Positions 25,351-34,587 of a stretch of DNA of 64,000 bases are shown here, piece after piece (within the stretch, counting starts at the first letter, position 1; each line of letters opens with the position of its first letter). The stretch is from KBS-96 sp964247975 (GTDB lineage: Bacteria > Acidobacteriota > Terriglobia > Bryobacterales > Bryobacteraceae), in the NCBI GenBank assembly GCA_964247975.1, contig CAXTWH010000021.1:1-64000 (forward strand), written 5' to 3'. Under the pieces are notes generated by a model. It searched no databases. It was not told the origin of the DNA and saw only the letters and a list, made by a program, of their open reading frames with translations. The translations under genes were made by a program, and so were the position numbers.

Positions 25351-26175
25351 TCAGTTATTTCCAGCTTCCGATCCAAATTTGATGTCGGATTCAGCGCTAA
25401 ACTTCTGGTAATCCTGAAACTGCATTTCATTACGAATTTTGCCGCGGCTCAGAATAGAAGTAACAGTAGCTTCCACCGGCAGAAGATAAGTTTTTGTGCC
25501 GATGACCGCTTCCTGATAATCGATTGTGGTTGAGATTTCTTCCGTTTTAAGCATCGGTGGAATATCGTCGGCAGTTTCCGTAATACGCCAAATTTCCCCG
25601 TTGGCTGGGTCGGCCCAAACGGTTCCATGATAGCCGAGAGTGGCTTTGGCCAAGTCGCTTAAGCTAAGGCTCAGGGTGGAATTGGCTTTGTCCACCGCAT
25701 AACCGAAAACCGCCAATTTCCGGTTATGAAGCAGGTCCCACCGATTCCAGGTAAACGAGGCTTCACTGTCAGGTCCAAGCACTCGACTCAAAAGAATTCC
25801 GAATTCGCCCTCGGTCACCAGCGGAGTGCGCCAGTGTTTACGCCCTGGTTGAACAGTTTTTCCATTCACCAATTCCAGACTGCGACGCTCATGCCCTTCC
25901 GCGTAAGTCAGCTTCGAGGTGAGCTGGTCGCCTTTATGCCAACGGTTAGAGTTTTTGCCCGCTTCAAGCTGCTGGTTTGTTACCAGACATAAAAAATCAG
26001 GAAGATTGGAAACGTACTGAGCCGCATAAGTGTGCATGGCATTCAGGAGTTTGTCCTGGTCAGATCCGCTCGGAACAGAATCCGGCAGGGTCTGCGTTTT
26101 TGCTGGAGAAACTGCTCCTAGCCAGCAGCTTGCAAACAGCAGAAAACAACCAAGCCGGTATCGGAATCTCACCAA
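25351..26175 (-). CDS. Secreted hypothetical protein, acidobacterial type
   Basis: 274 aa with an N-terminal Sec signal (about 1-27, hydrophobic core CFLLFASCWLGAV). The mature protein has one early Cys (DFLCLV) and a series of alternating strands (LTSKLTYAEGHERRSLELVNG, FGYAVDKANSTLSLS, GTVWADPANGEIWRITE), with the general layout of LolA/outer-membrane-lipoprotein-sorting-like folds. I do not recognise a precise family. It diverges from the M28 peptidase by about 120 bases. Function not predictable. Confidence 0.6.
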   Translation of the reverse strand: MVRFRYRLGCFLLFASCWLGAVSPAKTQTLPDSVPSGSDQDKLLNAMHTYAAQYVSNLPDFLCLVTNQQLEAGKNSNRWHKGDQLTSKLTYAEGHERRSLELVNGKTVQPGRKHWRTPLVTEGEFGILLSRVLGPDSEASFTWNRWDLLHNRKLAVFGYAVDKANSTLSLSLSDLAKATLGYHGTVWADPANGEIWRITETADDIPPMLKTEEISTTIDYQEAVIGTKTYLLPVEATVTSILSRGKIRNEMQFQDYQKFSAESDIKFGSEAGNN

Positions 26176-26298
26176 TTCAAGATACTAGACCGGCGCGCAG
26201 CCATTTTCCGATCGCATTTAGGACAATATAAAAGCTGTACCCGCCTTGTTTGCGGATTAAACACGAATCCCGAATCTAGCAAACCAAACCAAACCGAA

Positions 26299-27903
26299 AT
26301 GAAACTGAATACACAAATATTCCTGGCGGCAATTTTACTACCCCTTTCACTATGGGGGCAGGAGAAAGTTGACCTTTACACGCTGCACCGGATCCGAACC
26401 GAAGCGGCTGAACACTCCAAAGTCATGGAAAATCTGTTCTACTTGACGGACGTGAACGGACCCCGTTTGACCAATTCGCCTTCTTTCTTCGGGGCGGCCG
26501 ATTGGGTGGTGAAGCAGTTAGGGGCTTATGGAATCACGGCCAAGCAGGAAAAATGGGGGCCGTTCGGAAACAGTTGGCGGTACACAAAGTTTTATGCGGC
26601 ACTCAGCGAGCCGCAGTATCAGCCGCTGATTGGCTTTCCGCTGGCTTGGAGCAAAGGCACTAACGGCCCTATTTCAGCAGAGGTGATTTATGCGCCGGTA
26701 TATTCGGAAGCGGACATGGACAAATGGCGCGGCAAGTTGAAAGGGAAAATTGTTCTGGCCGCCAAAAGCCGTGAACTTTCAGAAATCACGCAGCCGTTAA
26801 GCCATCGCTGGACGGAAGAATCGCTGATGAAACTCGATTTGTTTCCGTTTGGCGATTCCGCGCTGCCTCGGCGCGGCGTGCCGGAAGCGTGGCAGGGTTT
26901 GAACCGCGAACAGATTCTGGAAATCCGCAAGAAGATTAATAAATTCTTCAGCGAGGAAGGGGCAGCAGCCGTGTTCACGCCCAGCACTATCGGAGAAGGC
27001 GGCGGCACGGTGTTTGGCTCCAGTGCCGGTTCACGCGAAGCGCAGGACCCGGTTCCGCCGCCCAGCATTGTCCTTACGCCCGAACATTACAACCGCATGG
27101 CGCGATTAATTGATCACAAGATTCCGGTGAAAGTGGACCTGGACGTAGCGGCGGAGATCCTGCCGGCGCAGGAAGCGGTGAACGTGATCGCGGAAATCCC
27201 CGGAACCACAAAAAAGGAAGAGATCGTGATGATTGGCGCGCACCTTGATTCCTGGCAGGGAGGAACCGGCGCAACAGACAACGCGGCCGGTTCGGCGGTG
27301 ATGATGGAAACGATGCGGATTCTGAAAACGCTTGATTTGAAAATGCAGCGCACGGTTAGATTGGCGCTGTGGAGCGGAGAAGAGGAAGGGCTGCTCGGCT
27401 CCAAAGCCTACATCAAAGAACATTTCGGCGATCCCAAAACTATGAAATTGACAACCGAACAGGCAAAGCTGGACGCTTATTACAACCTTGATAACGGGTC
27501 CGGCAAGATTCGCGGAGTTTACCTGCAAGGCAACGATATGGCGCGGCCCATTTTTGAACAATGGCTACAGCCATTCCGCGATATGGGCGCGAATGCCCTG
27601 ACTATTCGGAACACAGGCGGAACCGATCACCTGAGCTTTGACGCGGTGGGACTGCCCGGATTCCAATTCGTTCAGGATTACCTGGAATATGATACGCGGA
27701 CGCACCATTCCAACATGGATGTATATGACCGCCTTTCCCCGGACGACTTAAAGCAGGCAGCCACCATTATCGCTTCCTTTGTTTACAACACCGCTACTCG
27801 GGATGCGATGATGCCGCGCAAACCGGTGCCTGCTCCGGCACCCAATCCGGAACAGAAACCAGGCGGGAACGTGAAAGCCGTAACGGTCGCGCCCCCGGCT
27901 TAA
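26299..27903 (+). CDS. Secreted M28-family zinc metallopeptidase with PA-type insert
   Basis: 534 aa. Signal peptide about residues 1-20 (ending SLWGQ). Residues about 110-290 hold the inserted domain seen in M28 aminopeptidases and carboxypeptidases. The catalytic half shows the dizinc set: His314 in GAHLDSWQGG, Asp326 in GATDNAAG (bridging), Glu361-Glu363 in GEEEGLLGS (general base and ligand), Asp398 in YNLDNG and His444 in GGTDHLSFD. It would remove residues from peptides in the periplasm or outside. The C-terminal tail is Pro/Ala-rich. Followed after 24 bases by gmhB; co-transcription possible but functions unrelated. Confidence 0.93.
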   Translation: MKLNTQIFLAAILLPLSLWGQEKVDLYTLHRIRTEAAEHSKVMENLFYLTDVNGPRLTNSPSFFGAADWVVKQLGAYGITAKQEKWGPFGNSWRYTKFYAALSEPQYQPLIGFPLAWSKGTNGPISAEVIYAPVYSEADMDKWRGKLKGKIVLAAKSRELSEITQPLSHRWTEESLMKLDLFPFGDSALPRRGVPEAWQGLNREQILEIRKKINKFFSEEGAAAVFTPSTIGEGGGTVFGSSAGSREAQDPVPPPSIVLTPEHYNRMARLIDHKIPVKVDLDVAAEILPAQEAVNVIAEIPGTTKKEEIVMIGAHLDSWQGGTGATDNAAGSAVMMETMRILKTLDLKMQRTVRLALWSGEEEGLLGSKAYIKEHFGDPKTMKLTTEQAKLDAYYNLDNGSGKIRGVYLQGNDMARPIFEQWLQPFRDMGANALTIRNTGGTDHLSFDAVGLPGFQFVQDYLEYDTRTHHSNMDVYDRLSPDDLKQAATIIASFVYNTATRDAMMPRKPVPAPAPNPEQKPGGNVKAVTVAPPA

Positions 27904-27927
27904 ATTCACCTGAGAAAAGGTAAATGC

Positions 27928-28473
27928 TTGCGTCCTGCTGTTTTCTTTGATCGTGACGGCACACTGGTTGTTGATCGCGGTTACATGTCGGCTCCCGAAC
28001 AAGTAGAGTTGTGGGAAGGCGCGGCGACAGCACTTCAACAACTGCATTCGGCTGGTTATCTGCTGGTGGTAATTACCAACCAATCCGGCATCGGGCGCGG
28101 ATTGGTGACGGAAGCGGAAGCCGAACTGGTTGCAGAGCGGTTTCGCGCTTTATTGGCCGAAAAAGGCGTGCTGCTCGACGGAGTTTACTTCTGCCCGCAC
28201 GCGCCGCAAGCCAACTGCCTGTGCCGCAAGCCGCATCCCACGCTACTGCGCCAAGCCGCCACGGATCTCGGCATTGATCTTGAACATAGCTTTATGGTGG
28301 GAGACAAAATCACCGATTGCGAAGCTGGCAAAGCGGCAGGCTGCCGGTCGATTTTATTTGCTCCGCAGGGCGGGACTGTTTTCGAGAAACAGGACTGCCC
28401 AGTGGCGCGGAATTTTGAAGAAGTGCTACGGATGATTGAGCGAAGTAACGACCTTTTAATAAAAATATCCTGA
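27928..28473 (+). CDS. gmhB: D-glycero-D-manno-heptose-1,7-bisphosphate 7-phosphatase
   Basis: 181 aa HAD-IIIA phosphatase. TTG start at 27928 with AAGG (27917-27920) 7 bases before; the overlapping ATG at 27924 is in another frame. Motif I FFDRDGTL has nucleophile Asp8 and acid/base Asp10, motif II is ITNQSG, and motif IV GDKITDCEAG. The structural zinc loop CPHAPQANCLC (Cys-x-His...Cys-x-Cys) distinguishes GmhB from plain histidinol phosphatases. It makes heptose-1-phosphate for lipopolysaccharide core. No other heptose genes are in view. Confidence 0.88.
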   Translation: MRPAVFFDRDGTLVVDRGYMSAPEQVELWEGAATALQQLHSAGYLLVVITNQSGIGRGLVTEAEAELVAERFRALLAEKGVLLDGVYFCPHAPQANCLCRKPHPTLLRQAATDLGIDLEHSFMVGDKITDCEAGKAAGCRSILFAPQGGTVFEKQDCPVARNFEEVLRMIERSNDLLIKIS

Positions 28474-28711
28474 TATGTGTAGGCATCGCGCTTCTTAAAA
28501 GTACGTTCGTATTGACGAAAACGCTCATTTACCATCCCGGACAAAATTTTCTCTCCGAATTGCTTCATCCAAAAGCGGTGGTGTAGGAGGATAACTACAA
28601 GCCCATTTTTCTACCCAGATTGCTCACTAGGCCAAATTAACTTCCGTATAACGGGTGACTTCGACTAGAGCAAGTCGATAAAGTTCCGCCGACCCTGCGC
28701 TTTTCAGAACA

Positions 28712-29722
28712 TCATTTGCATTCGACTTGGCCCAGTTCGTTGAGTTCAGCCAAAGCATCACATGCCACGGACCAAGCGGAGTCTTGCGGATAGAGTGCGC
28801 TGCGGAGATAGGCCCAGGTTAGCCGCTGGACCGTAGCCACTCGTTCGGGGCTCTCGTCCGTCGTCTCAGCCGCATCATATCCGGAAACTCCGCCGAGCAG
28901 GTGTTCTCCGCCCGTGATGGTGAGCAGGCACTTGGGGCTTAAACTCAGCCGGTAAGGATCGGCATGCCAATCCGCGCCTCGAATCGTCAGATGGGGAGAA
29001 AGGTCATTCTCGCCTACAACCACGAGGGTTGGTGTCGTCATCTCGGCAAAGCTGGGGTGCCGGAAGAAAGGAATCCCAACCGCAAATCCGCTGAGGTCAG
29101 CACCGCCATTGCCGGGCGGTGTAAGCAGCACACCCGCTTTGATCCGGGGCTCGGCCATATTCACTTTCGTTCCGTCCTCATCAGTTAGCTGCGCACCCAG
29201 CAACATACCTGCTGTATGCCCGCCCATGGAATGCCCGACCACAGCGATCCGGCTTCGGTCCAAGCGCTCTTTGATCTCCGGAACGGAAGCTTCGATGATG
29301 TCAAGCTGGTCGAGGATGCGCTTCATATCCTCAACGCGGGACCGCCAAAATAAAGGTGCTCCGGGAGTTTTTGGATCGAGGCTTAGTGTCTTTGAACTCA
29401 GATGAGTGGGTTGGATTACGGCAAAGCCGTGAGCAGCCCAAAAATGGGCGAGTGGGCCGTAGCCATTCAACGAAGATAGATTGTTCGACCTTCCCTGGCC
29501 ATGCGAAAGGAGAATAATGGGGAGCTGGTCTCCGGTCGCTGGCGCCGATATGCGCATCTGCAGATCCACAGGGCGGTCTGGAGCGGGTAGAGTCACAGGG
29601 CTGATCGAGACGACGGCCGTTGGCTGGCAGACCGGCAACGCCTTTGCTTTGGCGATCAAGGCGTGATCCTGTACATCTCGTGACGAAATTTTGTCGGCTG
29701 TATCGAATCTCTTGTCGGGCAT
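28712..29722 (-). CDS. Alpha/beta hydrolase (PAF-acetylhydrolase/chlorophyllase-like)
   Basis: 336 aa from ATG 29722, preceded by AAGGAG with normal spacing; a longer frame to 29869 includes the intergenic hairpin and is unlikely. The core shows PIILLSHGQGRS (oxyanion strand, 68-79), a nucleophile elbow GHSMGG (163-168, Ser165) and TLVVVGENDLSP before the catalytic acid, with His in ITGGEHLLGG near the end. No signal peptide. Probable esterase or lactonase in the cytoplasm. Second gene after the SDR, 95 bases downstream, under the same TetR-controlled promoter. Confidence 0.82.
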   Translation of the reverse strand: MPDKRFDTADKISSRDVQDHALIAKAKALPVCQPTAVVSISPVTLPAPDRPVDLQMRISAPATGDQLPIILLSHGQGRSNNLSSLNGYGPLAHFWAAHGFAVIQPTHLSSKTLSLDPKTPGAPLFWRSRVEDMKRILDQLDIIEASVPEIKERLDRSRIAVVGHSMGGHTAGMLLGAQLTDEDGTKVNMAEPRIKAGVLLTPPGNGGADLSGFAVGIPFFRHPSFAEMTTPTLVVVGENDLSPHLTIRGADWHADPYRLSLSPKCLLTITGGEHLLGGVSGYDAAETTDESPERVATVQRLTWAYLRSALYPQDSAWSVACDALAELNELGQVECK

Positions 29723-29738
29723 ATCTACTCTCCTTATT

Positions 29739-29757
29739 AGGATGGGACTGACATCCT
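29739..29757 (-). promoter_or_regulatory. Small inverted repeat before the hydrolase ribosome-binding site
   Basis: AGGATG, 7 bases, CATCCT lies 17-35 bases upstream of the hydrolase start, in the 95-base gap after the SDR. It may form a processing or translation-control hairpin within the transcript. Function not established. Confidence 0.25.
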
Positions 29758-29817
29758 GATAGCTGTTGCGAACTCTTGGCACGGTCAGGGCATCGCCGCT
29801 GGAATTAAGCCCAACCT

Positions 29818-30657
29818 CTAGGAAGGGTTGCTTGCGTTGCCCTGAGCTGATTTCGCTACGGAATCCCATGCCTCCCAGGTTGCTAGCCGCTCAGCATAGG
29901 CTGCACGTACCCAAGGCAAGTTGTGGCTGCCGAGAAACAAACGCAGTGGCGGATTCTCCGCGTCTACCAGCTTGAACATGGCATCCGGCGTGGCGTTGGG
30001 ATCGCCTCGTTCCATAGTTTTCATGCCCTCAAACACCTGCGCCTTCAGGTCCGCGTAAATGTCGAGTCCCGCGGCGAACTTCCCGGATGACGGTCCTCCG
30101 AACTCAGTGGCATAAGCACCCGGCTCAACAATCGTGACCTTGATTCCAAACGGTTTCATTTCTAAAGCCAGGCTCTCATGGATCGCCTCGAATGCCCACT
30201 TAGAGGAACAATAATAGCCGATCAATGGCATTGTCACGTGACCAAGGGTGCTCGATATACCCAGGATGTGACCGCCGCCTTGCTTTCGCAGCAACGGAAG
30301 AACTGCTTGAATTACCGAAACCGTGCCGAAGATGTTGGTCTCATATTGAGCTCGAACATCATCCGCGCTGGCTTCTTCGATCGTGCCGATCAGGGGATAG
30401 CCTGCATTGTTGAGAACCACATCGAGCCTTCCGAAATGCGCGTGTGCTTGCGTCACAGCCGCCTTCACCTGATCGGGCTGAGTCACGTCGAGTTCCAACG
30501 TCAGAACGTTTACATCGTACTTCCCTTTGAGATCGGCGATGCTTTCCAATGTGCGAGCTGTAGCTGCGACCTTATCGCCACGTTTGAGCGCCGCCTCGGC
30601 CCAAACGCGTCCGAAGCCCCTTGAAGCGCCCGTGATGAACCAAACCTTCGCTGACAT
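29818..30657 (-). CDS. Classical short-chain dehydrogenase/reductase
   Basis: 279 aa cytoplasmic oxidoreductase. Cofactor motif TGASRGFG near 9-16, NNAG near 87-90, and catalytic SS/YYCSSK (Ser, Tyr-x3-Lys near 140-160). The VEPGAYATEFGG segment after the active site is typical of a common proteobacterial and acidobacterial SDR group annotated as ketoreductase-like. An Arg after the Gly motif (TGASRG, then ATARTLES) favours NADP. Start has AAGGAG 6 bases before. Divergent from tetR with two operators between, so repressed by it. Confidence 0.9.
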   Translation of the reverse strand: MSAKVWFITGASRGFGRVWAEAALKRGDKVAATARTLESIADLKGKYDVNVLTLELDVTQPDQVKAAVTQAHAHFGRLDVVLNNAGYPLIGTIEEASADDVRAQYETNIFGTVSVIQAVLPLLRKQGGGHILGISSTLGHVTMPLIGYYCSSKWAFEAIHESLALEMKPFGIKVTIVEPGAYATEFGGPSSGKFAAGLDIYADLKAQVFEGMKTMERGDPNATPDAMFKLVDAENPPLRLFLGSHNLPWVRAAYAERLATWEAWDSVAKSAQGNASNPS

Positions 30658-30719
30658 AAAATCTCCTTCCTGACCTTAAGTGCGGCCCGGCAGCCTGCTA
30701 CACTTGCTTTGGCGTAACC

Positions 30720-30755
30720 GGAACCACGTTCCAATTATAAATGGAACAATGTTCC
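30720..30755. promoter_or_regulatory. Two palindromic TetR operators GGAAC-N3-GTTCC
   Basis: GGAACCACGTTCC at 30720-30732 and GGAACAATGTTCC at 30743-30755 are the same 5-3-5 palindrome, 23 bp centre to centre, about two helical turns. They frame a minus-strand -10 box TATAAT (30739-30734), with TTGTAA (30763-30758) 18 bases upstream of it, so binding would block the SDR-hydrolase promoter. They also lie 20-55 bp before the tetR start, allowing autoregulation. Confidence 0.75.
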
Positions 30756-30774
30756 GATTACAAGCTTTCTTTTC

Positions 30775-31422
30775 ATGAAAAAGCAGTTTCCCCTCAATAA
30801 GATGGTTACCGAACGGGCGCACGAGCAGGAGCCTCATGATGCCAAGGCTCGCCCTATGCGTGCTGATGCGCAGCGTAAAATGGGTTCCCTCCTCAGGGCG
30901 GCTATGGAGGTCTTTCAAAAATCAGGAGTGGACGCGCCGGTTCGGGAAATAGCGGAAAAGGCGGGTGTCGGCCTTGGAACGGTTTATCGTCACTTTCCGC
31001 AGCGGTCGGATCTCATCAAGGCGGTCTTTCAAAGCGAGGTGGATGCCTGCGCGGATGCGGCCTCCGAACTGACGAGCCAGTATGAGCCTGGTGATGCGTT
31101 GGCTCGCTGGATGCAACGCTATGTGGACTTTATTGCCACAAAACGCGGCCTTGCAGCGGCGCTCCACTCAGGTGACCCGGCCTATAGCGCTCTGCCAAAC
31201 CTCTTTAAGACACGCCTGCTTCCAGCCCTCAAAACTCTGCTGGAGGAGGCTGTTGCAGCGGGAGCAGTGCGCTCAGGCATTGACGCCGAAGAATTACTGT
31301 ATGCCGTCGCAAACCTGTGCAGAGTGTCTCACGAGAAAGAACCCGCTTGCGCGCGAAGAATGGTTGCGCTGCTGGTAGATGGCCTGCGCTACGGGGCGGC
31401 AGGCGAATCGACACGTTCATGA
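30775..31422 (+). CDS. TetR/AcrR family repressor
   Basis: 215 aa. Residues about 35-85 form the TetR helix-turn-helix: LLRAAMEVFQKSGVDAPVREIAEKAGVGLGTVYRHFPQRSDLI is the standard pattern (MEVFQ..., GLGTVYRHF recognition helix). The C-terminal helical part (about 95-210) is the ligand-binding and dimer domain, close to a group that often regulates SDR or oxidoreductase genes. Start ATG 30775; the first 25 residues are poorly conserved in style, so an internal ATG at 30802 is possible. Divergently transcribed from the SDR-hydrolase unit. Confidence 0.9.
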   Translation: MKKQFPLNKMVTERAHEQEPHDAKARPMRADAQRKMGSLLRAAMEVFQKSGVDAPVREIAEKAGVGLGTVYRHFPQRSDLIKAVFQSEVDACADAASELTSQYEPGDALARWMQRYVDFIATKRGLAAALHSGDPAYSALPNLFKTRLLPALKTLLEEAVAAGAVRSGIDAEELLYAVANLCRVSHEKEPACARRMVALLVDGLRYGAAGESTRS

Positions 31423-31731
31423 TCGGCGAGCAGCGGTAAGTGTTTACCGCTGGTAGCTCGTGCGGCGAAGCATCCGCCGACGAGGTCCGCACTCAACGGA
31501 CTACGCTACGGCGCGAAATCATCGTAAGCAATCGTCGGCCACTACTCAAATTGACGCGCAAACAGCAGATGTGCGCATCAGTCATTTCCTCAATTAAGAA
31601 ATTAATACTCATAAACGCGCTTGAAGGTGTGATGCATCCGTTTAAGGCGATCGTTTTCTGGAAGCTCGCGTGGCTTTGGACTTCAAGCCGCTGAACCGCT
31701 ACCGATGTGCCCGGACTATACCCAAAAAACT
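31423..31731. other. 309-bp stretch without a recognisable gene
   Basis: Lies between tetR and the ABC-F gene. Short frames exist on both strands but none has a family-like sequence or a ribosome-binding site. No terminator with a clear T-tract, RNA gene or repeat was seen. It may be decayed sequence. Confidence 0.5.
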
Positions 31732-33333
31732 CTACCGATTCGCCGTAGTCATATATTCTTCATAAGGCCCGACAAAATCTTCAATCCGGCCATCGTGGAA
31801 ATGCCAGATGCGGGTTGCCACTTCGTCAATCAAATCTTCATCATGAGTAACCAGCAGCACGGTTCCTTCATACTTTTGAAGCGCCACGTTCAAGGCATTG
31901 ATGCTTTCAAGGTCAAGGTGGTTGGTCGGCTCGTCGAACACCAGCACGTTCGGCTTCTGCAGCATCAGCTTGCAGAAGATTAAACGCGCTGCTTCGCCGC
32001 CTGAAAGAGCATCGGTCGGCTTCAATCCTTCTTCGCCGCGGAACAGCATCTGCCCCAGCAGACCGCGAATCTCTTCGCGGCTGGCTTGCGGATCATGCGA
32101 ATGCAGCCATTCTTCCACCGTAGTTCCGTTCGGAATGGTTTCGCGATGATCCTGGGCGAAGTACCCGATCTGCGCTTCATGGCCCCATTCCACTTCGCCG
32201 GAATCCAGGCCCACATCAGAATCGTCTACGCCCGGAGCATTCGCCAGCAGTGCCTTTATGAGCGTGGTTTTACCCATGCCGTTGCGGCCCATTAAAGCGA
32301 TCTTCTGCCCGCGCTGCAGCGCCGCGCTGAAGCCTTTAATTACCTCCACGCCATCGTAGCCTTTCACCACATTCTTGAATTCAAGCGCATGGCGGCCCGA
32401 AGGACGTTTCTGATCGAAACGAATGAAAGGGCGTTGGATATTGGAACGGGCCAGTTCCTGGGTTTGCAGCCGTTCCACTTCTTTTTTGCGCGAAGTCACT
32501 TGGCTGGCGCGGGTGCCGGCTGAGAACCGGGCGATAAACTCATTCAACTGAGAAATTTTCTTTTCTCGCTGAGCGTTTTCCGATTCAATGCGGGAGCGAA
32601 CCTGCGTTTTCTGCAGCACCATATCGTCATAGCCGCCGGTATACGTGATGATGGTCTGGTAATCAATATCGGCGGTGTGGGTGCAGACGGCATTCAGAAA
32701 ATGGCGGTCGTGCGAAATCACAATCAGCGAGCCTTCATAGCGCGACAAAAAATCCTGCAGCCAGTGGATGGATTCAAGATCAAGATAATTTGTCGGTTCG
32801 TCCAGCAGCAAGGCTTGGGGATGCCCGAATAAAGCCTGGGCCAGCAGCACGCGCACTTTTTGGCCGCCCTGCAGTTCGCTCATTTTGCGATTGTGAACAT
32901 CTTCAGTGATATCCAAGCCATCGAGCAGCACCGCCGCGTCGCTTTCCGCCGTGTAGCCGTCTTCTTCCGCGACAACGCCTTCCAGCTCGCCCAGCCTCAT
33001 GCCGTCTTCATCAGTAAGATCAGTTTTTTCGTACAGCCGTTCGCGTTCTTCAAGCGCTCGCCAAAGCGGTTGGTTGCCCATGATTACTGTGTCAACCACC
33101 CGGAATTCATCGAACTGAAACTGGTCCTGCCGCAGAACGCCGAGTTTTTTAGGGCGCACCACATTCCCTTTTTGCGGCTCCAGTTCGCCCGAAAGCAGCT
33201 TCATGAAGGTAGATTTGCCGGCGCCGTTCGGACCGGTTAAGCCATACCGACGGCCCGATTGAAATGTGGTGCTCACGTCATCAAACAAAATCTTACCGCC
33301 ATAGCGCATACTGACATTGCTTACAGAAATCAT
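31732..33333 (-). CDS. ABC-F family ATPase, YbiT-like
   Basis: 533 aa, two ABC ATPase modules in one chain and no transmembrane part, so cytoplasmic and ribosome-associated. First Walker A GPNGAGKST (34-42), signature LQGGQK, Walker B LLLDEPTNYLDLE. Second Walker A GRNGMGKTT, signature LSGGEA, Walker B VFDEPTNHLDLE. The arm region and the charged linker between modules (IESENAQREKKISQLNEF) fit ABC-F proteins, which rescue or regulate stalled ribosomes. The ESIHWLQDFL after the first Walker B and the overall length are as in YbiT. Monocistronic. Confidence 0.9.
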   Translation of the reverse strand: MISVSNVSMRYGGKILFDDVSTTFQSGRRYGLTGPNGAGKSTFMKLLSGELEPQKGNVVRPKKLGVLRQDQFQFDEFRVVDTVIMGNQPLWRALEERERLYEKTDLTDEDGMRLGELEGVVAEEDGYTAESDAAVLLDGLDITEDVHNRKMSELQGGQKVRVLLAQALFGHPQALLLDEPTNYLDLESIHWLQDFLSRYEGSLIVISHDRHFLNAVCTHTADIDYQTIITYTGGYDDMVLQKTQVRSRIESENAQREKKISQLNEFIARFSAGTRASQVTSRKKEVERLQTQELARSNIQRPFIRFDQKRPSGRHALEFKNVVKGYDGVEVIKGFSAALQRGQKIALMGRNGMGKTTLIKALLANAPGVDDSDVGLDSGEVEWGHEAQIGYFAQDHRETIPNGTTVEEWLHSHDPQASREEIRGLLGQMLFRGEEGLKPTDALSGGEAARLIFCKLMLQKPNVLVFDEPTNHLDLESINALNVALQKYEGTVLLVTHDEDLIDEVATRIWHFHDGRIEDFVGPYEEYMTTANR

Positions 33334-33455
33334 GGTTGGGAACCTGCCAAAAGGGCAACGACTCAGCTTGCCCGAACAGGAGAGGCTTCTTTTATTCTAC
33401 CGGATCAACAACGGTTTTGCGCGCTTTCAGCCGTCGCGGGAAGCCGAAAACCAGC

Positions 33456-34460
33456 CTACTGCTGTTGAATGGCATAGCCCGACTTCAATTCGCACTGGTA
33501 CAGCTTGGTGTGGTCGGGCGCGACTTCAAGACCGCAGGCTGCCCAGGATAGTTTCAGCGCCGGGCCTAACGGAAACACAATATTCGTTCCGTTCAGGTCG
33601 GCTTCAATCGCCGGACCTTCCGCCGTGGCGGGCAGGGTAAAGTTCATGGCCGATCCCAAATTAACCGGATAAGACTGTCGAACCATGTCACTGACCACCG
33701 TTCGAATCACTTCCGACTCCACCAAATATGTTACTGAGTCGGACCAGGTAAGAATATTGGCGTTCAAGGTGCGTCCAGGGCGCGCAAAATTATCGGATTC
33801 GATCTTCGTAAAAGGGCATGGCCCGGCAATGCACGATAAACGGGCATTCTGGAATCCACTGCCTTCCCCGGCGTCAAGCGAAATGGAATGCAGTTTTGCT
33901 TTCCATTTACCATCCGGTGAGCAGGGCTGCTTGTTATCGCAAGGAACGTTGCCGTTACCGGGCAGTTCAAAAGATTTAGCTGCGCTGCCCACGTTCATGG
34001 TTGTAACAGATTTCACAGTATACCTGACCCGGACATCCTTGATGACCACGGGATTCATTTGCGGCTGAGGCGCGGTTTGCGCCACGAGCGGCTCCAAACG
34101 AGCAACGAAAAGCTGATTCCGCGAACTATCCAGAATTTCCACCGGCTTATAGTCTTTATGCTTTACGCGGAGAACGATGGTCTGTTCAGCAGTGAGGCCA
34201 GGCTGCAGCGTTAAGCGAAATAGACCCGTTGGACTCGATCTGCCGGTAGCAGTGGAATCACCCCCGGTGGCCGTTACTTCCGCATCAACAATGGGCGTTT
34301 GTTTTCGCGGATCGTTATCCTGCCTTAACACCACGCCTGTTACAGTGACCGGCACAATCTCCGGCAGCTTAGGCCGGCTGAACCAGACAGCAGCGGCGCT
34401 GCCGCCGAGAATCACCACAACAGCAATAATTCCGAAAAAAATCTTCTGTGCTCGCGTCAT
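33456..34460 (-). CDS. Membrane-anchored protein with CnaB/carboxypeptidase-regulatory domain
   Basis: 334 aa from ATG 34460; the frame could reach 34553 but the extra 31 residues look non-coding. One transmembrane helix near the N-terminus (FFGIIAVVVILGGSAAAVWF, about 5-25). Next a CnaB-like beta-sandwich (VTVTGVVLRQDNDPRKQTP..., SSPTGLFRLTLQPG, about 35-120), then a second all-beta half with four Cys in closely spaced pairs (VPCDNKQPCSP, LSCIAGPCPF). I do not recognise the C-terminal half. Topology suggests a periplasmic protein anchored in the inner membrane. No functional partner is obvious; the gene diverges from the GH144-like gene. Confidence 0.6.
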   Translation of the reverse strand: MTRAQKIFFGIIAVVVILGGSAAAVWFSRPKLPEIVPVTVTGVVLRQDNDPRKQTPIVDAEVTATGGDSTATGRSSPTGLFRLTLQPGLTAEQTIVLRVKHKDYKPVEILDSSRNQLFVARLEPLVAQTAPQPQMNPVVIKDVRVRYTVKSVTTMNVGSAAKSFELPGNGNVPCDNKQPCSPDGKWKAKLHSISLDAGEGSGFQNARLSCIAGPCPFTKIESDNFARPGRTLNANILTWSDSVTYLVESEVIRTVVSDMVRQSYPVNLGSAMNFTLPATAEGPAIEADLNGTNIVFPLGPALKLSWAACGLEVAPDHTKLYQCELKSGYAIQQQ

Positions 34461-34587
34461 CCTTATTCCAGATAAAAATCCATCATGCGCTATTATGAGC
34501 CTAATTCCGGTAAATACAGAGTTCCAAAGGCATGAGGAGCCAATGCACCTCAACCGGTAGATTCCTCATCATTTGAATTAAAATTCC

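Noticed and set aside
28185..28568. 127-codon minus-strand frame beginning MKQFGEKILSG
   Set aside because: Most of it lies antisense to gmhB. No ribosome-binding site, no family match, and the first 30 residues alone do not support a gene.
31440..31694. 84-codon plus-strand frame between tetR and the ABC-F gene
   Set aside because: No ribosome-binding site, no recognisable domain, and composition not like the neighbours.
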